Positions 48,444 through 60,460 are shown, counted from the first letter of the stretch. The stretch: 64,000 nt of DNA from Polyporus tsugae (GCA_024305745.1 JAHRBS010000012.1:1493001-1557000), one strand, 5' to 3'. A program made the numbers and translations. The notes: generated from the letters alone by a model not told the origin.

Positions 48444-49800
48444 TCATATCGACCTCTGTCCCTCGGGCACGGAATATTTGAAGTCAGTGAGATGCGATGG
48501 TATGCGAATGTGTTGTGCACACCTTGACTACGGACCACCGTATAATCAACTGCTTGACGCGGTCCGCGAGGCTCCGTTTGCACACATCGCAGAAGAGGTG
48601 GTCTGCGAGCGGCAACAACGCGCTTTCCATCGCGCTTGTTGACATGTCTGCACACCGTGCGACACAAGCGACGCGTAAAAGGACACGGGAACGTGTTGTA
48701 TGCGCGTTCGGACGCATCATTGTTCAGCATGATAGTGGCACAGCGAAGCTCAACTATTTGCATACCTGGACGCGCGTCCCACGCGAGATAAGCCGATGCG
48801 AGTGCCCAGGCCCTCGTTAACTTCTTCTGCTCAGTGAAGTCACAAGTGGACGTGGGGGGATGAGGGTGTGGAGGGGGAAGGAGTAACCGCTTGAGCGCGT
48901 CCAGTCGTCCGAGGTGCAAGAAGAAGAGTCGTCTCAAGTATACTGGCCCAATGCGTATTGTGAGGTCATCCGTGAGGGTATGGAGCGCGAAAGACAGGAG
49001 ATGGCTCGAGACAGGCACCGCGAGGTCATGAAGGTCGTGGGCAGCGGCAAGGGCGTAGACGGAGATGGGTTGCATAGGTGCCTGGCCGAGGACAAGGGAG
49101 TATAAGAGGGTGGAGGGTGCGATATGCCGTGTGGGAGCCAGGCCATACTTGGCCATGACGTCGATTGCAGCGATGAGGGTGTCGACTGCTGGGTGATAAT
49201 GTGCGCATGAGATGTCGTATACGACGTGTAAAACTATGTTGAATACGCTTGCGGACTCCGGAAGAGGAACGACTGACCCGAGGTCGTCGCACATCTTGGA
49301 TTTGCTTAGTTTTGGAGGGACGAGCTCATCGAAGTAGTTAGTGGACAACGCGAGGACCTGAGTGGTATGTACGTAGAAGAAGACGCCATCGGCAGAGAGG
49401 AAGATAAGGTCTGGGGGAATGGGCAGAAGTGCCGCGCCTGGGTGGAAGGTGGTCGAGACAGAGATGATGGTATTGCCAGGGGGGTGGTCCTGGGGAAGGC
49501 CTTCCTGGAAGCCCGGGGGAGTGTGGGACGTCTCGTCTGAACCCTAGAAGCAAGGAACTGTAAGCTGGTTGGAATATTGAGTGAGTAGAGGGCGAGACGA
49601 ACAGGAGGGGTTAGGACCTGAGTTGGGGTCGAATGTTGGGTGTTGAGCGGGACGCCAGTCATCTCAGAGACGGGCCGCTCTGACTGGGGAGAAGGGAAAC
49701 GATGGGGGTCGGCAATATACTGGAGGACAGTGCCCCATTCTGCATCGTCCATGGTGGGCGGGAGGAAGATGGTGAGGGAGGGGAGAGGGGGGGCGGGCAA
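48444..49800 (-). CDS. BTB/POZ-like domain protein of the mushroom-expanded family
   Basis: Probable adaptor-type protein. Splicing STPTQ to GSDETSHTPPGFQEG (85-bp intron) leads into the BTB-like core. That core reads DLIFLSADGVFFYVHTTQVL (the usual opening strand-helix), ALSTNYFDELVP, VPLPESASVFNIVLHVVYDI, YHPAVDTLIAAIDVMAKYGL and AAAHDLHDLAVPVSSHLLSF. The C-terminus, after another intron, is PDMSTSAMESALLPLADHLF, then CDVCKRSLADRVKQLIIRWS and VVKRSI. This layout, including the CxxC and KxxIxxW end, is typical of a large basidiomycete BTB family whose members are thought to engage Cullin-3 or act in gene regulation; partners here are unknown. The start could instead be the ATG near 49,753 or 49,928. 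Confidence 0.75.
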
Positions 49801-51566
49801 GTGTAGAGTTTGAGCGCAGATATAGCAAGCGGATCTCGCGCAATGGCAGGCCGAGGAGGAGGAAATGCATTCGGAGGGAGCACACAGGTACCGGTTGACT
49901 GAGTCTCGAAACCAGACGTTTTGGACACGTCCTAGAAACGTCTGGTGAATTTCGTATAGAGATACCCCGGCCCGACCTTTCGCGCACGATCGCGACGCGT
50001 CGACTCCCCTCTCAACGGCTTCGCGACGGGCCCGCGTTACTTTCAGGCTAGATGCGTGCGCGGCGCACCCTCGGAGTCACGAAAACGTCGGGTTCACGCG
50101 ATCGTGCGCGAAAGGATTCCGAGGAAGCTCGGGCCGACCATGCCTCTCTGTACGCAATTCACCAGACGCGTTCTCTCCATCTTCCCAATTTTCCTTTATG
50201 GGACGTGTCCTAATACGTCGCTCGAAGCAGTCAAATGCCGCGCTCTCAGCCGGACAAGGCTCCAAGACCAAGATTCAAGATCGCGCGAAGGAGATGGTGC
50301 GGACATCACTCCGAACGATCCATTCTGAATCCCCAAAGCCTCCTTTAGATCTAGTCGTCGGACACACCCTGCGCAGGCGAGTAACCTAGACACCGACCCT
50401 CAGCTCTTTCTCGTTCGACGGCATTCCATTCACCACCCACTCCATCGAACGATTGCACAGGTCGGCTGCCTCCCTGTACAGATATACGTATACATTATAT
50501 ATTTACTGCAAATTCACAGCGTCGCCGGGCAGTGCTCGCATGTCGTTGGGGGATGGGATCTCCCTCGACTCCTGCTGGTGGGGCAGGGGTGACGCCAGCA
50601 AATGCAGTGTACGATGAACTCGGACAGAAACAGGAGTACGATTACTTACTAGTGAACGGAAGCCGCCGCCGGCTCGAAAATCATAACATAAAAGTCAAAA
50701 GCCCATCGGGACATGTCACATGGACTCTTGAGGCGGAGAATCGGGTGGACAGCGTCTGACAACTTGCGAGAGCCGGATGCGGAGACGACGCCTCGACGGA
50801 GAGGGAGAGCGTGAGGGAGAAGTGAGGCAATTGGGCCAGAGGGGGAGAAGCAGGCCACGGCCGCAGACAACGTCGAGCTCAGGGATTGCCCCTTTTGCTA
50901 TGGAGGCTTGCAGCGGATGTGAAGTCCATAGGCCTAGGACAGAATGCCTGAGGAGACGGATGAGATCTAGCGGGGGAACCAAGTTGCGCAGCACGGCCAC
51001 GCCGCCAGGGTCTTCGGCGTCTAATCTGCCTTCTGAAAGCGCTAGCGCAGTGACTCTCACCTCACCAGTCTGAGTCTCGTTAATCGGAAATCCTCTGGAG
51101 GGAGGAAACCCCCAGTTGGCCTACTTATGTGGCTATTACGTGGGTCATAGCACAACGTAGCGTACTCAGGTTCTCCGAAATCTATCCCACCTCCCTCCCC
51201 CCCCAGAACGCCCGACAGCTCTGTGAACGTGAACACCCACGTCTAGGCCGTCCAATCCCCTCCCACGTAAACCATACTCGAAGCACCAACTGACAAGATC
51301 AAGGACTTGTTTGCGTTGTTCCCGACAGAGGGCGAGATGCCGGAAGCGAAGGAAGAGTTGAAACGCTGAAGGACCGCGACCACGACGCGGCCGCTAGAAG
51401 ACCGGCTAGTGTGCATCGCCGAGCAAGAACGTCGTGGCAGGACCAGCGCAATAGAGGTTGTCTCCAGGTGTCCTCGGTCGATATCTCCGTTCGGAATGCA
51501 AGGTATCTCTGTGGGTTGTATCACCATGTACGATGTTCAAAGGGGCGTAAGTATCAGCGGGCACCG
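49801..51566. other. Intergenic region, BTB upstream to ORC5 3' flank
   Basis: Apart from the fold-back at 49,893-50,235 I see no supported gene. A minus-strand frame at 51,243-51,527 ending SSMVYVGGDWTA could be an exon of something unrecognised but lacks support. Confidence 0.45.
49893..50235. repeat. Imperfect inverted repeat (fold-back) upstream of the BTB gene
   Basis: The arms at about 49,893-49,995 and 50,097-50,235 are mirror images interrupted by indels. The innermost match is perfect over 19 bases: CCTTTCGCGCACGATCGCG at 49,977-49,995 against its reverse complement at 50,097-50,115. Further out, GGCCCGA, CGTCTGGTGAATT and GGACACGTCC appear in the same order in both arms. The loop is about 100 bases. 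A smaller perfect 10-bp repeat (CCAGACGTTT / AAACGTCTGG) sits in the left arm at 49,912-49,945. Confidence 0.75.
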
Positions 51567-53568
51567 TTACAATGTCTCATAAATGAGATCATGCAACACG
51601 ATCCCCAAGCTCCGCGCGAGCTTAACAGCGAGATCATAGCCAATCCCGCACTTCAGCGTCGGTGTCCTGTCCAGGCTCTCTGTCGGAGACGTGCGCACGA
51701 GAAGCCTCATACTGGCAAGCTCCACGATCTGGAAACGGAAACGAACGTCAGTCACGGTATCCTCACACCCAAACAAACCCAACGACGCACACTCGCATAT
51801 ACTGCAACCCGCGCGGTCTCCATCTCCGTATACTCCCCCGGCAACGTATACTGCGGTGCGACCGGCCGCGTCTCCGCGTCGTTCTCCTCCAGGAGCACAC
51901 CCAAGATCGCGATCAGCCTGTCCAGCGGGAACGTCGTCGGCCCCAAGAGCCGCTGCGGTAATTTCACCGCTGTGCCCGTCGTTCCTGGCTTGGGCTTCCG
52001 CGGCGTCCCGACTTTGCGCCGTCGCCGCTTCGTGCGCTCGTCGAGTCCGCGCCCGAACATCCGCAGGTCGCTCCGCGCGGGATTCGTGCTCGCCAGGAAG
52101 GCCGCGACGAGGACGAATTTGGCCATGCGCGGGAGGGCTTCGACGCTTGCCTCTGTCAGGCCGCCTCCGGCGGCGGTTGCGCCCAGGTTGTTCGCGGCCG
52201 CGGCCGCGTGTGCGAGGAGCGCCTCGGGCGCGTGCCCGGGATGGATGGTGAGGAGGTCTGGTGGGGGCGCGTGTAAGCGCGCCCAGTGCGCGGCACTGGT
52301 GAGCCTGGGGTAGAGAGACTCGAGAGCGGCAGTAAGCGAGGGGGTGAAGAGGCGGAGGAGACGGAGGCGGGTTTCTTCGCTAAGGGGAGGGATCTCGTCC
52401 AGGTCTAGTTCGCCTTCAGCGTCAGGGTCATCGTCGGGGGCTTCCGCCACCTCTTGCAATTGCTTGCGATGCGCGTCGAGTACAGGCTGGACGAAGCCTG
52501 GCCAGCGCGCGGCTGCGATGTAGGATAGCTCGAGAGGGTCGTGCGTGAATGGACCGCAGATGCTGTACAGCGATGTGAGGAAGTACGCGTACAGCGGCTT
52601 GAGCGAGGGGTGATACGCTCCCGCATCTGCGACGCGAGAGGTTGACGGCTCCGGGATTGATGGTGGGAAGGAAGACGAGAGGAGATCAATAGCGGCTGAA
52701 GTGGGAATAAGCACCTGATGACACGCGCATACACGGATGACTCACCTGGTTTCGCAAGATACGGGACGTGGATGTAGTATGGCTCTGGCGACGCGCGAAG
52801 GGAGGGGCGGATGTTTTGCCATTGTACTTCAGATATGAAAATAGTCGTGACGTCGACCTGGGACTAGTTCGTGCGGGCACGGGTGCCCATATGAGGAACT
52901 TTGTTGGCCCAGGCATGTGCACGACTGGCACTCACCAGTTCAGCCAATCTGGTAAGAGGGACGAGCAGGTCTGGCAGGTTGTCCTTCAGACGCTCCGCAC
53001 GCTCAACGATCAAAACCACCCTGCAGGTGGCGGGTGGAAAGTCCTGCGCCCTCGCCTTGCCCTTCCCCTTGCCATTCACCCCCTTCGACAATGCGGCCGC
53101 GGCGGCGTCTGTGGATATCGTCTGCAATCCATGCACAAACGCGTCGAGGTTCTCATTGTACCTCCTAGCCTCCGCCCCTGGGTGCCCCTGCCAATTCTGC
53201 GCCCCATCGCGCCAGTCGGGTGACCAGCCTGTGAGCGCGTTGAGTGCAGTATCGAAAAGGATCCTTGGGGACAAGCAAGCAACAGCATTGACGAAGGCGA
53301 GTCTCAAGTCGAGGAGATCTGCGGAGCCAGACACAAGATTGGTGAGTGTGGACCGGATAGTGGCGGCAGCTAGGCGAACATTATCCGGATCGTGGACGTA
53401 GATGAAGGGTGGCGGATAAGACACAAGGAGGGCAGACAGCTCAGACCTCACGGCCTCGTATTCTGGAGATGCGGAGAGGGCATGCCGTAGCCCGGAGGCG
53501 ATGTCGGCCATAGGGATGGCTGGAGGGAGCGAGGAAGGATGAGCGCTTCTGGGCGATGAGCGGGTCAC
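51567..53568 (-). CDS. ORC5: Origin recognition complex subunit 5
   Basis: Subunit of the six-protein complex that marks replication origins and loads MCM. The N-terminal AAA+-like region reads YEAVRSELSALLVSYPPPFI and YVHDPDNVRLAAATIRSTL, then DLRLAFVNAVACLSPRILFD. A DFPPATCRVVLIVERAERLK strand corresponds to Walker B/sensor 1, followed by TTIFISEVQW. The classical Gly-rich P-loop is not visible. After the intron following YIHVPYLAKP comes the ORC5_C region: LKPLYAYFLTSLYSICGPFT, then ALPRMAKFVLVAAFLASTNP and the diagnostic DLRMFGRGLDERTKRRRRK. The C-terminus is LASMRLLVRTSPTESLDRTP, then LGIVLHDLIYETL. The start may be 53,511 (MADIASG) rather than 53,568. Confidence 0.88.
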
Positions 53569-53751
53569 GTGGAATAGCAGTCAATGTTGCACGAGTTCAA
53601 AGTTGCAACAAGCGCTTGGCCGCTTTCGGTTTGTGTTTCTCCCCTTGTCTCTCCTCTGCGCAAGCCGTTTCTCAGACCTCAGCTTTCACTTCGTCGTCTC
53701 AGGCGCCACTCCCAACTTACTCTTCATTCATACACAGGCATTTTCTTGCGC
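53569..53751. promoter_or_regulatory. Short divergent promoter, ORC5 / orphan gene
   Basis: 183 bases separate two divergent start codons. The plus-strand side is pyrimidine-rich (CTCCCCTTGTCTCTCCTCT region). Co-regulation of the two genes is possible. Confidence 0.4.
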
Positions 53752-55668
53752 ATGAAGCTCGTCGTCCGTGTCCAGTACATCGGGGAACGAGCTCGTCTTC
53801 TGTTGCGAGAGGACCTCGCAGCGGACTATACCAAAGGCTTAATCGATGACCTCGAAGTTTTCGGCTTCCCTGTGCCTCATGAGCAAAAGCCCATCGAAAA
53901 ATCGGGCTTTATGCTTTGTGTTTGGCATGTCGAAAGGGATAGTGTACGTTGACATCCTCCCCATTGGTTGTACACCAGTTCTGAATGGCGCCTTTCTTAT
54001 CAGGAGACACATCGTATTATTCAGGACGCCTTCATGAGGGCCAAGGCTGAGGTGGCCTCGTTGATGGATCGTTCCATGTGAGCTCCCTGTCCCCTCGAAG
54101 GTTTCTTATACACCGTCCCTCATTCTGTTGCCCAGACGGTACATATCCCTAAACGAAGAGTACGTCGGCACCTCCCTTCCTAAGGTCAGTTCCCGTCATC
54201 TCGTTTCCTGACTTCAACGTTTCTCTAGTGGCGTGATGCATACAACGTCCCTCTCCAACAAACCGTACAAGCCCAAAGCCTACAACAAACCTGCCTTCGG
54301 AAACCACCAAATCCAAGATATCAAACCCTTCGGAAAGGCCCCCAAGTATCCAACCAGTATATCCCAAGCCCGCAAAGGCGTCACCCCGTTGTCTCAACGT
54401 ATTGGTGGCATTGAACCGTCTAGCCACGACGGTGGCTCGTCCAGCTATTATTGTGAATACGGCTCAAGGGACATTGAGATGCGCCCCTCGAACACGCACA
54501 CGCCTCCTCCTGCGTGCGGCAGCGACACGTCATCTAACAGTGTGATCGATGTGACTCAGAAGACCCTGCTTCAGCTCAGCCAGTCTTCCGCGTTCCAGTC
54601 TCTCATGCAGCGAAGCCCTCCCTCGCCGGTTAGTCATACATTTCGGCCACGCTGTTACCACACCTTTTACCAAACGTGCACCGCCCCGTAGACCCCAGTC
54701 AAGCTTGAACCCGCGCCCTCACCAGACTTGTCTTCCCTACCGCCACGCTCCACCGCGAACACGTCTGCGCAGCCCCAAATTCCTAACTTGCAGGCGTTGC
54801 TTGAGAAAGCAGGCGTAAAGAGTGCCAGCGTGCAGGCACTCCTTTCCGCGCAGAACGGCTTGCCACCTAAACTGCCTCCAGCCCCGTATGCGTCTGGAGC
54901 GAACTCGGTTCTGGGTTTCAGCGCGACCACCCCATCGATCGCTTCTACGTCTTCCTCGTCCTTCAGTTCCGTGGGCACCAGATCGTCCGTGCCCACTACC
55001 ACGAGTTCTCTGTCATCCATGACATCGCTCTCGACGTCGTCTAATGCACACACCGGCAAGTCGGTCGGTGTTAGCTCGCGGCCCCATTCCATAACACCCG
55101 CTCCTCCCCGTGGACCTGGGTCTCACGCCCTCACACGAGAGCTGTGGGACGTCCGCCGCCAGATCTCAGCACTCCAAGCTCAAGAGGGCGACTTGGAGGC
55201 AGGATTGCGGCGATCTGGCCAGCGTGTCCCGCCGAAGGAAGGTACCAATTCGGTCGCGTTGGAACAGCGTGTCAAAGCACTCGAAGACGAAATAACTGGT
55301 GCGTCTCGCTCATATCTATCAGCGCCAGTGAAAGGGACGTTGCTTAACCCTTAACGCATATCATTCTTCGGCTCCCCATGGGATCGTCGCATACGCCCGC
55401 CGCCCAACGCTCATAACGTAACGGCGACGCAACAGCATTACGCGAGGAACTCAGCCGCGAGCAGCAGAGCCGCAGGGTCCAGGAGGCGCTGCTCCGGGCG
55501 GAACGCCTGCGGCGCACCGAGGTCGAGTCGATGATGAACGACACGACGCGGGAGTGCAAGCAGCCGTTTGTCGTGCCCGCCCTGTTCGATGCGTTCATCA
55601 AGATCGGGCAGATGACCGGCGACGCCCTCAAGGACTCGCACGGCGGCGCGATCCCTATGGAGCTTTGA
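53752..55668 (+). CDS. Orphan protein with low-complexity middle and coiled-coil C-terminus
   Basis: I do not recognise this family. It starts MKLVVRVQYIGERARLLLRE, continues LIDDLEVFGFPVPHEQKPIE and joins ETHRIIQDAFMRAKAEVASL and RYISLNEEYVGTSLPKWRDA across two introns. Then comes a Ser/Thr/Pro-rich part (QSSAFQSLMQRSPPSP, TPVKLEPAPSPDLSSLPPRS) and a helix QIPNLQALLEKAGVKSASVQ. A coiled coil, ELWDVRRQISALQAQEGDLE, and ALREELSREQQSRRVQEALL lead to VVPALFDAFIKIGQMTGDAL and GGAIPMEL. The frame between about 54,230 and 54,300 needs one further intron whose ends I cannot fix. The gene structure in that stretch is therefore uncertain, while both ends look sound. Confidence 0.65.
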
Positions 55669-57329
55669 ATCCTTGGCGCGCACGACCGCTTTGCGAAACT
55701 CACCGCGACCAAGGCTTGATTCGTGCGCGTGGACGAGGAAGTGGGGGGATAAGTGGTGGAGAAATCATCCGTTCGTGGGGCATGATCAGTGGTGCCTCGG
55801 TCTCGATCCAGGTTTCCGTTTCCCCTCCTGAACTTGCCGCATGGACCGCACATGGAGAGGTCTCCGTGTGTGCATATGTGGAGGCGCCAGAAGGGACATC
55901 GGTCGGCAACTTGGTCTGCCGGGAGTGGCGTCCAGGAGACGTTCCATCGTCGGCGTTCGAATGTTGTCGCGTTGTCGCGCCTTCTGGCGTGGTGGTTCCC
56001 GGTTCGTAATCGTGCCTCAATTTTCCTTTTCGCAATCGTCTTGGACATCCCAAGCCAACTTTTCCTCACCTGCCTTCACCCCGACGACCGCGATATCCAT
56101 GGTCGGGATCTGCGGCTCTCTCCTTGTCCGCATTTTTGCGATCCCTCCGTCCCGCCAGTTTTAGGTTCAAGATATCCAGATATCAAGATCAGGCTATACT
56201 TCCAGACGCATTTGCCTTTATGTTTGAGGCGTCGAACGAGTAGGAGGATTGGGAGACGCTGTCTCGGAGAGCAAATTCGTCTTTTCGTTTGTATCAGTAC
56301 TCTAGTCGAGCAGTTCACTTTGTATCATTTTGACGTGCACGAAGCCTAGGTGTATCCGTTTAATCCTTCCACAGACCCTCCGCACTTCAGTCTGCGCAAG
56401 GCTCGATGCCCGACATGGTTTCAAGTTCAACACAAAGCTCGATGGCTCTCCCCTGTCCACCTCGACGGTGTGCTCTCAAGGCGGGGCGAACGCGGCGAAT
56501 CACGACGTCGCCCCTTCGTCACCCGAATATGGACGCTCTTTAGCGATTATGTACTGATACATGCTCTGATATATGAGAGTCGCTTTACCCCTAGTTAGCA
56601 AGGTTCGTATTTCTTGCTCTTCTTATCGGCGCTTTCAGTGTCTCACTTTGCATATTTATGCCCCATACGGACAGGTTTGATCGCGCGTTTGCTTTCTAGG
56701 CTTTCCAACCCTAAGTACTTACTTAACCGTCGATGAAGAACTCGTTGAGACCAAGATATTAACACCTCGTTGGAGTCGGCGTATCCGGAGGTTTAGCCGT
56801 CATGGGCAAAGGATACACCTCTGAAGGTGATGCCACGCAACCGGTGCTTCCGAAGCAGACCTTCCCACAGCCCCGCCCTACAGCCTCCGAACGGCTGACC
56901 AAACGCCTTCTACGCTACGAACTTGACGGAGAGGAACGCCAAGTTTAGCTTATAGCTCGGCTAGTATTGCCAGTTTGGTCTGTCCCGCTTCTCGTTGGGG
57001 CCGGCCTCACAACCTGTACAGTATCAGACATGTTGAACCGTATCATGATATCGATGCGTCACGATCAGAAGTGGCGACACGCTTACCAGTTTACGGTCCA
57101 TGCGTCCAGGGAGGCAGCAGAGTGGGACTGCGAGCGCTTGCTTTGATTGATAATGTGGAGGATGCCCGAGTTCGGATTCCATGTATCCTGTCAGTAATTA
57201 AGTAGAGCGGCAACGTGTCGAAGCACTGAGCCGGAAGCACACACGCCGCAATGCGTACAGTCCCCCCCATCGTCATCCTCGCGACGTCGCCGACATCTTG
57301 CTCCATGGCATGAGGCTCTTCACGCGCGA
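55669..57329. other. Intergenic region before the right inverted arm
   Basis: Low-quality open frames only. No gene, RNA or transposon is recognised in about 1.66 kb. Confidence 0.45.
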
Positions 57330-57867
57330 AGACCCTGAGTCCATGTACCGGCGTGCCTTCACCGGCCTTTATTTTTATTAACGGAGTTCATCATGGACTC
57401 GTGCGACCTGTTCTCTTCCCCACACGAGGCTCACGGTCCAAAGACGTCTAACCTGACTCTCCTCGAGCGGATGTCAACTGGCACGGTCCAATTTGAGAGG
57501 AAGCCCATAATTTCAAAGACTCTGCAAGGAGGAACGCACACGCCGCTGGCGCTGCATGAAGCTGGGCCATGCATTACGCGTTACGGACGGTCATCGTCCA
57601 GACGTCCAACAACGAAGCTGATCCCTCCGCAAATTTCAAGTCGAAGTCCTTATCACGGCATCGTTCGCGCATGTGGGCATCCCCCAGCCTTTCTCACACA
57701 CACAGGAACAAAGTAGTATGACCAAGCTCGGAGTGCTTCATTTCGATCCAGCATTGTTGCGAGCAGTTACTGATACTGTACAGCGGGAATCATAAATAGA
57801 CCATGATTCGTGAATACACCGCGAGTTGAGAGTCAAGAAATCGTGAGCGGTGCACCATGAAAGTGAG

Positions 57868-57930
57868 AGATGACAGGTATGAAAGTGAGATAACAGGTAT
57901 GAAAGTGCGAGATGACAGGTATGAAACCGG
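57868..57930. repeat. Tandem repeat, about 20 bp x 3
   Basis: GTATGAAAGTG(A/C)GA(G)AT(G/A)ACAG occurs three times in a row in the chitinase 3 3' flank. The left arm has only one related unit near 27,140-27,170, so the expansion followed the duplication. Confidence 0.75.
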
Positions 57931-58015
57931 ACAGCCAGTGTCCGGTCGTCGAGCTTGAGAATGGTTGTCGTGATCCGTCATGTTTGTGACCGAGGCGGAA
58001 TAAATATAAGCGAAT

Positions 58016-58050
58016 GGTGGTGGTGGTGGTGGTGGTGGTGGTGGTGGTGA
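58016..58050 (+). repeat. GGT microsatellite next to the chitinase 3 stop codon
   Basis: About eleven GGT units lie a few bases 3' of the stop codon in gene orientation (CCA/CAC on the coding strand). The left arm has only about three CAC units after its stop. Confidence 0.9.
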
Positions 58051-58058
58051 TGGGGGTG

Positions 58059-58537
58059 CTAGCACGCGCCCTTGTCGACCCAGACGCCACCTGTGGAGAA
58101 TGGAAAGGTTAGCATACCGCGGAGATTCGAAGGCGGAGCAGGAGAGCGAAAGAAACGTACCGCCACCTCCGGGGTTGTCGCCTTCGGTCCACCAGGAGGC
58201 AGTCCAGAGGTGGCCGTCTATGCGTTCGCGTTTGGTCAGTTATCCGCGGATGGCGCGTGAAAAGGGCGAGAAGCTTACTGTAGGTGACGGACTGGGTGCC
58301 AACGTAGACAGTCTGGGAGCTCCACGCAGCGACGCCGGAGCACTTGCCCGATCCGCCAGTAGGCCTGGTTCCGGAGCTTGTGGTCGTGTGCGTGTGCGTG
58401 TGCGTGTGCGTCGACTTGCGGCTGGTCGTGTGCGTGTGCGTGTGCGTCGACTTGCGGGTTGATGTGGTCGACTTGCGGGTCGACGTGGTCGACTTGCGGG
58501 TCCTGGTCGACTTGCGGGTTCTGGTGGTGGACGTGTG

Positions 58538-58570
<33 letters not shown>

Positions 58571-60460
58571 CCCGGAGCCGCCGCTGCCCTGGCCCATGTT
58601 GTTCTTGATGTTGTCCCACTTACTGTTTGGGTAGTGAATGTGGTTGGGGGTCTGGTCGAGCCCGCCGAACACGCCCGCAGTGGTGTCAATCAGAGAGTCG
58701 TCGCCGGTCTTGTCGGTGGAGAGCTGTCGAGGAATGTGCTGTCAGCGGCCGTACCGGGCGACGACAGCGTGGCGCTACTTACATCCCAGAAGAAGGCACC
58801 TCCGAGGCCCTTGGACTGCACGTACTTGGCCTTGATCTTGGCGATCTCGGGGGTGTCGTACGAGACGAGCTCGCGCTTGGAAGAATCGTACGAGTAGCTC
58901 GCGACGTCGGTGGTGTCCTCGTGGACAGTCGCGCCGGCCAAGGGAAGGAACTTGTACGAGTAGACACCAGGCGCGACCGTGCCAGGACCGATCTGTGAGC
59001 GAAACGCGAATCAATCCAGCGGGCCTTGGACAGTGTATGTTCGGACACTTACGCCGCTGTAAGGCTTGCCGATACCGTCGGTGTTCTCGAACGCGCGACC
59101 GTAGAGGGGGAGACCCAAGTTGATCTTGGAAGCCGAGGCGCCGCGAGAGATGTAGTCCTTGATCGCCTTGTCGGTGGAAACATTGGTGCGAGCGCCGCCG
59201 TACAAGTTGGCCTGGTTGTCAGCGAAGTCGATCCAGGAACCGGCGTAGTCATAGGCCTAGAGGATGTCGGTCAGCGTGGAGTCGCGGGAGGCCAGCGAGG
59301 CTGGAAACCAACCATCAGGTTCCAGAAGCTGAGCGCCTCGTTCATCTCGGGGAACTTCATGTGCTCGTAGTTGGACTGCCCAGCCGAGGTCGCAACCTGC
59401 AAATGAAGTCACCAAATCAGCATTGTGTTGCGCAACGTCAATCCCCCCGAGAAGGACGCACAGTGATGAGGTAGGGAGTAGTATCGCCCTTCTTCGTCTG
59501 GAGGTTGTCGAATGCGGTGCGGAGCTCCGAGACCAGGGACGCGAAGCCTGAGCCGAGGGCGGGGGTGCTGGGAAACTCGAAGTCGATGTCAATACCGTCG
59601 AAGCCGTAGTCTTCGATCAACTGGACAGCGGTGGAGACGAAAGTGGAACGCTTCCCGGCGTCGGTGATGAAGTTGAAATGTCCAGCCTGCGAGTACGTCC
59701 AGCCTCCGACGGAGAGCGAAACCTTGAGGTTCCTGAGAGTTTCAGTTAGGGTCCGAATTTGCAGAACATGCGTATAGGTGACACTGTGTACTGACCTGTG
59801 CGCTAGCTTGAGGAGGTACATCTACGTGGCGAAGAGACGCGTCAGCGTTTCCGAATCAACGAATGATGCGGCCTATGGCAGGCTGTCAGCTTACCTGCTT
59901 GAGGCATCCATACAGGTTGTTGCCGCTGTCGCTCCACGAGTCTCCGGGATAGTGTTTCTGCGGATGGCGCACTTCAGCCACCGCGTTGTCTTCCGACATT
60001 TAACGAAATACATACCTCCTCATCGGACCACGAGTCGGTGAGCTTGATGGAGCCATCGTCCGGAGAAATATCCGCGAAAGAGTACAGGATGTGCGTTAAC
60101 GGAGCAGGGTTGATGTCCGTCGGCTCTGCAGAAGAAAAGTTTAGGTTAACACGAATCCTTGTGGTCGGCTGGAAGAAAGTGGGTGTACTCACGGAAGTTG
60201 AAGCCAGAGTAGATAGCCCTGCGATGGGAAGGCCGTCAGCGCAAGACCGAGACGGACAACTCGAAGGCCACATACCAGTTCGTAAAGTAGGCAGCGTTGA
60301 CCCTGCCGCTCGCGGCACGCTTGCTGACGGCGTGATTAGTGGCCGTGTTGTTGTAATTCGCTGGGCGTTGCATGATCCGCATCGCCTCGACGTCCGAGAC
60401 GGCGGCGAGCGCAACAGCGGCGATGAAGAGAACGCGCTTGAAAATAGCCGACAAAGCCAT
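58059..60460 (-). CDS. Chitinase 3, GH18 with C-terminal CBM5/12
   Basis: Near-identical inverted partner of chitinase 1 with the same twelve-exon layout. It has a signal peptide ([18 protein letters not shown]), [28 protein letters not shown], intact catalytic [10 protein letters not shown] (Phe instead of Tyr after the acid Glu), [30 protein letters not shown] and GGAFFWDLS. The chitin-binding module begins [20 protein letters not shown] and ends GVWVDKGAC. The linker is longer and repeat-built: PTPTPTPTP, several TRKST or STRKS units and two runs of alternating His-Thr. It is encoded by GTGTGC and GGGGTC microsatellites. Substitutions in the barrel are few. No stop or frameshift is seen, so it should be functional. 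Confidence 0.95.
58377..58563 (-). repeat. Coding microsatellites in the chitinase 3 linker
   Basis: Runs of GTGTGC (58,383-58,450), GGTCGACTTGCGG units (58,450-58,530) and GGGGTC units (58,540-58,566) on the plus strand encode His-Thr, Ser-Thr-Arg-Lys and Pro-Thr repeats. Repeat units of six, twelve or fifteen bases keep the frame. Confidence 0.85.

Noticed and set aside
51243..51527. Minus-strand frame ending SSMVYVGGDWTA as a possible extra ORC5 exon
   Set aside because: ORC5 already ends with a family-like C-terminus and stop at 51,567. No splice pair was found that would extend it.
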